NCBI RefSeq assembly: GCF_004124275.1
Contig: NZ_CP027218.1
Coordinates: 4,157,501 to 4,221,500, forward strand
Length of the DNA stretch: 64,000 bases
Direction of reading: 5' to 3'
Origin: Pseudomonas sp. DTU12.3
GTDB lineage: Bacteria > Pseudomonadota > Gammaproteobacteria > Pseudomonadales > Pseudomonadaceae
A program made the position numbers and the translations under genes. Each line of letters begins with the position of its first letter. Within the stretch, counting starts at the first letter, position 1. The notes under the pieces were generated by a model that saw nothing but the letters and a program-made list of their open reading frames with translations, had not been told where the DNA came from and did not search any database. Shown piece after piece: positions 58,148-64,000 of this stretch.

Positions 58148-59182
58148 ATGATTGTCCGCCCGGTCAACGTCAGCGATCTGCCAGCATTGATGACGCTGGT
58201 CCAACAAGCCGGCCCAGGGTTCACCACCCTGCCGGCCAACGAAGATCGCCTGGCCCATCGCGTGCGCTGGGCGCAACGTGCATTCGCCGAGCAAGTGGAG
58301 CGTGCTGACGCCGATTATCTGTTCGTCCTCGAAGACGATGACACACACGTGGTCGGTGTCAGTGCGTTGGCCGGCGCAGTTGGCTTGCGCGAGCCCTGGT
58401 ACAACTATCGGGTCGGACTGACGGTGAGTTCGGCGCCGGATCTGGGCATTCAACGGCAGATCCCGACGCTGTTCCTCAACAACGAACTGACCGGGCAATC
58501 GGAACTCTGTTCGCTGTTCCTGCGCCACGATCAGCGCACCGGCAGCAACGGCCGCCTGTTGTCGCTCGGGCGTTTGCTGTTCGCTGCCGAGTTCCCGCAG
58601 CTGTTTGGCGAGAAGATGATCGCCGAACTGCGCGGCAGTGCCGATGAAAAAGGTTGTTCGCCATTCTGGGACAGCCTCGGCCGGCATTTCTTCCAGATGG
58701 ATTTCAGCCATGCCGATCATCTCTCAGGCCTGGGCAACAAGTCGTTCATCGCCGAGTTGATGCCGCGTCAGCCGCTGTATACCTGCCTGCTCACCGAACA
58801 GGCCCAAGCGGCCATCGGTCAGACGCATCCGAATACCGAACCGGCGCTGAAGATTCTTCAGGCCGAAGGCTTTGCCCACAAGGGCTACATCGACATTTTT
58901 GACGGCGGCCCGGTCATTGAAGCACCGCTGCGCAGTATCCGCACCGTGCGCGACAGCCTCGAACTGACCCTGAGCCTCGGCACCCCTGATGAACAGGCGC
59001 CGCTATGGTTGATTCACAACCGTCGCCTGGAAAACTGCCGCATCACCGTCGCCCGCGCCCGTCGCGTCGGCAGCAGCCTGGCAATCGACCGTGCTACCGC
59101 CCAACGCCTGCAATTGCAGCCGGGCAATTCGGTGCGCGCGGTGATGCTGCCCAATCAACAGCGACAGGCGGTGGCGGCCTGA
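58148..59182 (+). CDS. Arginine/ornithine N-succinyltransferase, AruG-like (beta) paralog
   Basis: A 344-aa AstA-family acyltransferase starting MIVRPVNVSDLPALMTLVQQAGPGFTTLPANEDRLAHRVRWA, the pattern of the beta subunit AruG. SPFWDSLGRHFFQMDFSHADHLSGLGNKSFIAELMPRQPLYTCLL also fits. With the preceding AruF-like gene it probably forms a heteromeric enzyme. The ATG at 58148 follows AAAGGAG. The two subunits share about the same fold and arose by an old duplication. Substrate unknown. Confidence 0.93.
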   Translation: MIVRPVNVSDLPALMTLVQQAGPGFTTLPANEDRLAHRVRWAQRAFAEQVERADADYLFVLEDDDTHVVGVSALAGAVGLREPWYNYRVGLTVSSAPDLGIQRQIPTLFLNNELTGQSELCSLFLRHDQRTGSNGRLLSLGRLLFAAEFPQLFGEKMIAELRGSADEKGCSPFWDSLGRHFFQMDFSHADHLSGLGNKSFIAELMPRQPLYTCLLTEQAQAAIGQTHPNTEPALKILQAEGFAHKGYIDIFDGGPVIEAPLRSIRTVRDSLELTLSLGTPDEQAPLWLIHNRRLENCRITVARARRVGSSLAIDRATAQRLQLQPGNSVRAVMLPNQQRQAVAA

Positions 59183-59401
59183 GTGACCGCCCCGCCTCAA
59201 CCTGTGCAGTCAGGCTGTGTCTCCTTGATACAGCTAAATTTCGCCCGATCAGCTTAATCCTTTCAGCAAAGCGTTCACCGGCAAACACCCGCCTTGCAAA
59301 TTCGTCATGATCCTTGACCCATTCGCGTGATAGCCTTTTCATTCTTCGGCGTTGACACATTTGCTCAAGCCTTTCCATTCCTTTGTATTGGTGGAACTCG
59401 T

Positions 59402-60271
59402 ATGACCAGGCTTTCTCATCAAGATTTGCGCCGTAGTTTCCGTCAGCTACTGGCATCCGACACCTGCTATCACACCGCTTCGGTGTTCGACCCGATGTCC
59501 GCCCGCATTGCCGCTGACCTGGGTTTTGAAGTGGGGATTCTCGGCGGCTCCGTCGCTTCGTTGCAGGTACTGGGCGCACCGGATTTTGCCTTGATCACCC
59601 TCAGCGAGTTCGCCGAACAGGCCACCCGCATCGGCCGCGTCGCCCAACTGCCGGTGATTGCCGATGCCGACCACGGGTACGGCAACGCTCTCAACGTGAT
59701 GCGAACCATCGTCGAACTGGAACGCGCCGGCGTCGCCGCGCTGACCATCGAAGACACCTTGCTGCCCGCCCAGTTCGGCCGCAAATCCACCGATCTGATC
59801 ACGGTCGCCGAAGGTGTCGGCAAGATCCGCGCAGCGCTGGAAGCCCGCGTCGATACGGAAATGGCGATCATTGCCCGGACCAACGCCGGCATTCTGCCGA
59901 CGCAGGAAATCATCAGCCGTACCCTGCAGTACCAGAATGCCGGGGCAGACGGCATCTGCATGGTCGGCGTACGCGACTTCGATCACCTCGAACAGATTGC
60001 CGAAAATCTCAATGTGCCGCTGATGCTGGTGACCTATGGCAACCCGCTGCTGCGTGACGACAAACGCCTGGCGGAACTGGGCGTGCGCGTCACCATCGAT
60101 GGCCACGGCGCGTACTTTGCGGCGATCAAGGCGACCTATGACAGCCTGCGCGAACAGCGGCAGATTTTCACTCAGGCTGCGGACCTGAATGCAACTGAAC
60201 TGACGCACACCTACACCCAGCCGGAAGAATATATCCGCTGGGCTGAAGAGTTCATGAGTGTGAAAGAGTGA
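59402..60271 (+). CDS. PEP mutase/isocitrate lyase-superfamily protein, oxaloacetate decarboxylase-like
   Basis: A 289-aa beta-barrel enzyme. GFEVGILGGSVASLQVLGAPD, VIADADHGYGNALNVMRTI, AALTIEDTLLPAQFG and IARTNAGI match the group containing P. aeruginosa PA4872, which was shown to decarboxylate oxaloacetate. The usual cysteine of isocitrate lyases is absent. The ATG at 59402 follows GGTGGA. It closes the plus-strand cluster 219 bases behind the acyltransferase pair; membership of that operon is uncertain. Confidence 0.9.
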   Translation: MTRLSHQDLRRSFRQLLASDTCYHTASVFDPMSARIAADLGFEVGILGGSVASLQVLGAPDFALITLSEFAEQATRIGRVAQLPVIADADHGYGNALNVMRTIVELERAGVAALTIEDTLLPAQFGRKSTDLITVAEGVGKIRAALEARVDTEMAIIARTNAGILPTQEIISRTLQYQNAGADGICMVGVRDFDHLEQIAENLNVPLMLVTYGNPLLRDDKRLAELGVRVTIDGHGAYFAAIKATYDSLREQRQIFTQAADLNATELTHTYTQPEEYIRWAEEFMSVKE

Positions 60272-60284
60272 TGTCGCACCTTGT

Positions 60285-60375
60285 GTAGGAGCTGCCGCAG
60301 GCTGCGATCTGTTGATCTTGTGTCATGAAAACAAGATCAACAGATCGCAGCCTCGTTTCACTCGTCAGCTCCTAC
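60285..60375. repeat. Mosaic GTAGGAGC-type palindromic REP pair
   Basis: The left arm is of the GCTGCCGCAGGCTGCGATC type, the right arm of the GATCGCAGCCTCGTTTCACTC type. The two arms therefore belong to two variants of the family, joined in one hairpin. Located between the convergent decarboxylase-like and carboxypeptidase genes. Confidence 0.88.
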
Positions 60376-60393
60376 AGGCGGTTGTGTTCAGAT

Positions 60394-61629
60394 TCAGGGT
60401 TTGGAGAGTTCCATGATCATCCGCGAGAGCAGATAGATGCGTGGTGCCACACTCGCCACTTCGGCGTATTCCTCAGGCGTATGGATATTGCCGCCGACAA
60501 TCCCGAAACCGTCCAGCGTCGGCGTGCCCACTCCGGCAGACAGGCTGGCATCCGCAGCGCCACCGCTGCCCTCTTCAGTCAACTTGCGGCCAATTTCGCC
60601 GTAAATCCCCTGCGCCATTGCCATCAACCGATCCGACTCGGGCGTTTGCGGCATCGGCGGCAGACCGCGCTGTAAAGACGTCTTCACTTCGGTATCGGCA
60701 ATCAGTTTGTTCTGGGAAACTCGCGCCAGATCTTTCTCGATCCGGTCGAATTCTTCTGGCACCGCCGCGCGCACATCAGCCTTGGCCGTAGCTTGATCCG
60801 GAATCACGTTGGTACGATCCCCCGCCTTGAGCACGGTGAAATTGATCGTGGTTTTCTTTTCTTCGTCGCCGAGTTTGCCCAGTTGCAGAATCTGGTGCGC
60901 AACTTCCATCGCCGCATTGCGCCCAAGCTCCGGGGCGACGCCGGCGTGAGCGGCCTTGCCCTTGACCTCGACCAGCGCGGTCGCGCTGCCCTTGCGCCAC
61001 ACCACCAGACCATCGGCGGGACGGCCCGGCTCAAGGTTGAGGGTGACGTCGTGCAGTTTGGCGGTTTTCTTGATCAGGTCGGTGGCGACGTCCGAGCCGG
61101 TTTCCTCGCTGGCATCGAGCAGGAAGGTGATTTGTGCGTAATTCTTGAAGTCGAGATTTTTCAGGACTTTCAGCGCATAGATCCCGGCGACGATACCGCC
61201 CTTGTCGTCCATCACTCCCGGCCCGTAGGCGCGGCCATCCTTGATGTGGAATGGCCGTTCGGCGGCGGAGCCTTCCTTGAACACCGTGTCCATGTGCGCC
61301 ATCAGCAGGATTTTCGCCTTGCCGGTGCCTTTGAACGTGGCCAGTACATGGTTGGATTTTTCCGGCGTATTGGGCACCAGCTCGATGGTTGCACCGAGCT
61401 TCTTCAACTCGTCAATGGCGATTTCGCTGACTTGCTTGAGGCCCGGTTCATAACCGGAACCGGAGTCGATGTTGACCAGGCGCTCCAGCAGCTTCAAGGC
61501 TTCGGGTTGGTATTGCTCGGCGTCGGCGAGGACTTGTTTGTGCGGCTCGGCGAAGGCATTGGCGGCTGACAGAGCAAGGGCAAGACCGAGGCTGGCGGCG
61601 AGAAGAGAGCGAGAGAATGAAAACGTCAT
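60394..61629 (-). CDS. Exported M20-family glutamate carboxypeptidase-like metallohydrolase
   Basis: A 411-aa protein with signal peptide (1-25, ending AFA). Zinc ligands are visible: His/Asp in LLMAHMDTVF, Asp in GPGVMDDKGGI, the Glu pair in LLDASEETGS, and a late ligand in VGGNIHTPEEY. The dimerisation domain is KGKAAHAGVAPELGRNAA. The sequence follows carboxypeptidase G2 along its length, so it probably removes C-terminal glutamate from peptides or folates in the periplasm. The ATG at 61629 is where the signal peptide begins. Confidence 0.92.
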   Translation of the reverse strand: MTFSFSRSLLAASLGLALALSAANAFAEPHKQVLADAEQYQPEALKLLERLVNIDSGSGYEPGLKQVSEIAIDELKKLGATIELVPNTPEKSNHVLATFKGTGKAKILLMAHMDTVFKEGSAAERPFHIKDGRAYGPGVMDDKGGIVAGIYALKVLKNLDFKNYAQITFLLDASEETGSDVATDLIKKTAKLHDVTLNLEPGRPADGLVVWRKGSATALVEVKGKAAHAGVAPELGRNAAMEVAHQILQLGKLGDEEKKTTINFTVLKAGDRTNVIPDQATAKADVRAAVPEEFDRIEKDLARVSQNKLIADTEVKTSLQRGLPPMPQTPESDRLMAMAQGIYGEIGRKLTEEGSGGAADASLSAGVGTPTLDGFGIVGGNIHTPEEYAEVASVAPRIYLLSRMIMELSKP

Positions 61630-61744
61630 GAATCGATCCTTGTTTCGCGTCGGGGGACTTGAACCGTACCCGACATCGACGCAAGGCTCCACACCGAATA
61701 CGACACTCCCAAAACCCAAAACGAACACCGGACATCGAACGCCG

Positions 61745-61778
61745 AACACCAAACACCAAACACCAAACACCAAACACC
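61745..61778. repeat. Heptanucleotide microsatellite (AACACCA)n
   Basis: Four full copies and a partial fifth of AACACCA lie 116-149 bases upstream of the carboxypeptidase start, adjoining a REP pair. Such repeats can slip in length; a promoter-spacing effect is possible but unproven. Confidence 0.85.
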
Positions 61779-61859
61779 GTAGGAGCTGCCGCAGGCTGCG
61801 ATCTTTTGATCTTGTTTTTTAAAAAGAGCGAAAAGATCGCAGCCTGCGGCAGCTCCTAC
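61779..61859. repeat. GTAGGAGC-type palindromic REP pair
   Basis: Near-perfect arms (GTAGGAGCTGCCGCAGGCTG) around GATC-containing AT-rich centre; located between the carboxypeptidase start and the diguanylate cyclase stop. Confidence 0.92.
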
Positions 61860-61872
61860 AGGGGGGATTAGG

Positions 61873-62943
61873 TCAGACTGAGTCGAGCAGTTCGCGTCGG
61901 GGTTTGTCGCAATTGCAGATCACCCGGTTACGGCCGCTCGCCTTCGCTTCATACAATGCCTGATCGGCATCGTTGAGCCAGCGCGTCGCGTCGGCGTGCG
62001 ACGGATCGTAAGCCGCCAGACCAATGCTCAAACTGACTTTCAACGCTGGATTCTGCTCATAACCCAGCGTGGCAAAACGCTCGCGTAACGCCTCCATTGC
62101 CTGGGCAGCGTTGAACAGCGGCAGCTCTGGAAGAATCACGCAGAATTCATCACCGCCATAACGCCCGGCCACGTCGGTGGCGCGCAGGTTCTGCCGGAGC
62201 ATCTTGCTCAGTTGTCGCAACACAATGTCGCCGGCGACGTGGCCGTAGGTGTCGTTGATCGACTTGAAGTGATCAATGTCGATCAAGGCAATCGCCGCGC
62301 CCTGCTGCTGCCGTTTGCAGCGCTGGAAAGCGATCTCCAACTGATCCTTCCAGGCGCCATGATTGAGCAAACCGGTGAGGCTGTCGGTACGGCTCAACGC
62401 CAGCAATTCACGCTTATGCTGGCCAAGGGTGTACGCCTGACGAAAGCAGATCCAGCCCAATGCCAGCGGATACAGCATCAGTAACGGAAGGCAGGCATAC
62501 AGCTGCAAGGGCGAGGTCTGCGGGATGAATGCCGGGGCAAACACCACCAGCCCGACACCGACGCCGAGAATCTGCGCCGCCGCCCCGGCCAAGAGAAAAC
62601 GCAGCCCGCCGATGGCAACGTTGTTCATCGCCATCATCGACACAGTCGTGGCACTGGGCAGCGGATTGAAATGCATGGCGGCGACCCAGAAGCCACCGAG
62701 AAAGGAGTCGACCAACAGGTTTCGGTGTTCGGCGTGGTAAGGCACGCTTGAACGGCGCGCCCATTGAAAGGCCAGATGCGGCCACACCAGACCGTTGAAC
62801 AGCATCAGTGCCCACACCCACAGCGGCGGATCGAGCGGGTACATCGCCACGCTCACGCACATGAGCCCCAGAGCCAGCCCGAGGGTCCGCGATGTATAAA
62901 GCCTCCTGGCCAATGAAAGTCCCTTTCCTCCCGTGTTTCCCAT
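61873..62943 (-). CDS. MASE2-GGDEF diguanylate cyclase, AdrA/DgcC-like
   Basis: A 356-aa membrane enzyme. The N-terminal MASE2 sensor has about five helices (residues 15-175; GLVWPHLAFQWARRS motif). A GGDEF domain follows (about 190-345) with the intact active site RYGGDEF and the inhibitory I-site RATD five residues before it. It makes cyclic di-GMP and may promote biofilm or cellulose as DgcC does in E. coli. The ATG at 62943 is used; a TTG at 62913 follows a better GGAGGAAAGGG site. Confidence 0.93.
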   Translation of the reverse strand: MGNTGGKGLSLARRLYTSRTLGLALGLMCVSVAMYPLDPPLWVWALMLFNGLVWPHLAFQWARRSSVPYHAEHRNLLVDSFLGGFWVAAMHFNPLPSATTVSMMAMNNVAIGGLRFLLAGAAAQILGVGVGLVVFAPAFIPQTSPLQLYACLPLLMLYPLALGWICFRQAYTLGQHKRELLALSRTDSLTGLLNHGAWKDQLEIAFQRCKRQQQGAAIALIDIDHFKSINDTYGHVAGDIVLRQLSKMLRQNLRATDVAGRYGGDEFCVILPELPLFNAAQAMEALRERFATLGYEQNPALKVSLSIGLAAYDPSHADATRWLNDADQALYEAKASGRNRVICNCDKPRRELLDSV

Positions 62944-63061
62944 AAGGGCCTCGACACTCGACGGAACCTGCGCACCGTAGGACGGATGTGTTGGAAGTCT
63001 ATCAGGGCGACGTTAAATAGCCATCACCGGCCAGCGCCCCCTTAACAACCTCCCCTGTCCC

Positions 63062-63154
63062 GTAGGAGCTGTCGAGTGAAACGAGGCTGCGATCTTTTGA
63101 TCTTCAAAATCCAAATCAAAAGATCGCAGCCTCGTTTCACTCGTCAGCTCCTAC
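63062..63154. repeat. Palindromic REP pair of the CGTTTCACTCG variant
   Basis: Both arms carry GTAGGAGCTGTCGAGTGAAAC-type sequence and its complement. Located between the divergent cyclase and monooxygenase genes. Confidence 0.9.
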
Positions 63155-63218
63155 AGGGCGAATATTTGGCTATACATGAAAGGACTAAAACGGAAAAACA
63201 ACTATAAGAAGGAGGCCC

Positions 63219-64000
63219 ATGCAGACCTACCAAGTGTTGATCATCGGCAGTGGATTTGGCGGCCAGTGCGCGGCGGTCAACCTGCTCAAGGCCGGTATCG
63301 AGGATTTTCGCCTGCTCGAGCGCAGGGACTTCTTCGGCGGCACCTGGTGCCAGAACACCTACCCCGGCGCCGCCGTAGACGTGCCGTCGCCGCTGTATTC
63401 GCTGTCGTTCGCGCCATACCGCTGGTCTCAGATGTTTGCCGAGCAGGCCGAACTGCACCGCTACACCGAACATGTGATCGAGCAATTCAACCTGCGTGAG
63501 CGCGTGGAACTGCAAGCCAACGTCGAGCGCGTCGAATGGGACGACACGGAAAAACGCTGGGCCGTGCACACCGCCAGCAAAGGCACGTTCTACGCGCAGT
63601 TCCTGATCAATGCCAGCGGGCCGCTGAGTCAGCCGGTCATCCCACAGATTCCTGGCCAGGATCGCTTCCAGGGCAAGACATTTCATACCAACAATTGGGA
63701 TCACAGCTACGACTACCGCGGTAAACGCGTGGCGATTGTCGGTAGCGGCGCCAGCGCCGTGCAGGTCATTCCGACGATTGCGCCGCAGGTCGAGCAGTTG
63801 CACGTGTTCCAGCGCACCGCGCATTGGCTGTTGCCGCGTGCCGACCGCCGCTTCGGCGCGTTCCAGCGTTGGCTGCTTGGTTTGAAACCGGCCTACAAAC
63901 TGCTGCGCTGGTTGATCTACTGGCAATTCGAAACCCGGGTGATCGCCTTCAAATATTCGCGACCGGCGATCCACATGGTGCAACGTCAGGCCATGCGCCT
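63219..64000 (+). CDS. Flavin-containing/Baeyer-Villiger-type monooxygenase, 5' part
   Basis: The first about 260 residues are visible; the gene runs off the right edge. The FAD-binding GSGFGG (about 10-15), the FGGTWCQNTYPGAAVDVPS stretch, the Baeyer-Villiger signature FQGKTFHTNNWD and the NADPH-binding VAIVGSGASAVQV are all present. It should use NADPH and oxygen to oxidise ketones or heteroatoms; the substrate is unknown. The ATG at 63219 follows AAGGAGG. It is divergent from the diguanylate cyclase gene. Confidence 0.92.
   Translation, partial: MQTYQVLIIGSGFGGQCAAVNLLKAGIEDFRLLERRDFFGGTWCQNTYPGAAVDVPSPLYSLSFAPYRWSQMFAEQAELHRYTEHVIEQFNLRERVELQANVERVEWDDTEKRWAVHTASKGTFYAQFLINASGPLSQPVIPQIPGQDRFQGKTFHTNNWDHSYDYRGKRVAIVGSGASAVQVIPTIAPQVEQLHVFQRTAHWLLPRADRRFGAFQRWLLGLKPAYKLLRWLIYWQFETRVIAFKYSRPAIHMVQRQAMR

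Overview
The window is chromosomal DNA of a Pseudomonas from the fluorescens complex, possibly near the koreensis/moraviensis branch. The evidence is high GC, many short genes with Pseudomonas-type products, and two REP families typical of this group: GTGGGAGCGGGCTTGCTCGCGAA pairs, and the palindromes that begin GTAGGAGCTGCCGCAGG. No tRNA, rRNA, phage, IS element or CRISPR array was seen. Species-level placement is inference.

Bases 1-18554 form a manganese-oxidation and secretion locus. On the minus strand, in transcription order, are a small lytic transglycosylase, a giant MnxG/McoA-type multicopper oxidase (about 1944 aa), a tandem REP array, a beta-propeller protein, two SCO copper chaperones, a cytochrome c fused to a periplasmic binding-protein fold, a shortened parvulin-like protein, a stand-alone receiver protein, the type II secretion ATPase GspE, and a PilM/GspL-like gene cut by the window edge. 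Divergent on the plus strand are gspG, gspF and a secreted glycine-rich repeat protein. A perfect sigma-54 -24/-12 promoter lies in front of the oxidase, and weaker ones lie in front of the receiver gene and the transglycosylase. A repeated palindrome of the form TTCCCC-N6-GGGG occurs near all three. The likely reading is one sigma-54-dependent regulon that makes, metallates and exports a Mn(II) oxidase; its enhancer-binding activator is not in the window.

Bases 18578-31120 hold REP arrays, a LysR regulator divergent from an HSL-type esterase, an MscS channel with a cyclic-nucleotide-binding-like domain, a doxX-monooxygenase-amidohydrolase-ycaC operon behind a strong palindrome, a 961-aa protein with RCC1-like repeats, and another LysR gene.

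Bases 31326-51619 are regulator-rich: a short AraC protein, two convergent OmpR-wHTH/NTPase regulators (one with a REP pair inside its reading frame), two GlxA-type regulators and a LysR with a double operator in front of an MFS exporter. Also here are a pirin, a quinone oxidoreductase, hydrolases, an ABC exporter, an orphan AotJ-like/AotO-like pair, a rhodanese and cobF with a phosphomutase-like partner.

Bases 51951-60271 look like a nitrogen-compound catabolic cluster: an RpiR regulator, an isochorismatase-fold amidase, a glutamine-synthetase-like ligase, an N-formylglutamate-amidohydrolase-like enzyme, an APC permease, a tandem pair of AruF/AruG-type N-succinyltransferases and an oxaloacetate-decarboxylase-like enzyme. 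A secreted M20 carboxypeptidase, a MASE2-GGDEF diguanylate cyclase and the 5' part of a flavin monooxygenase finish the window.
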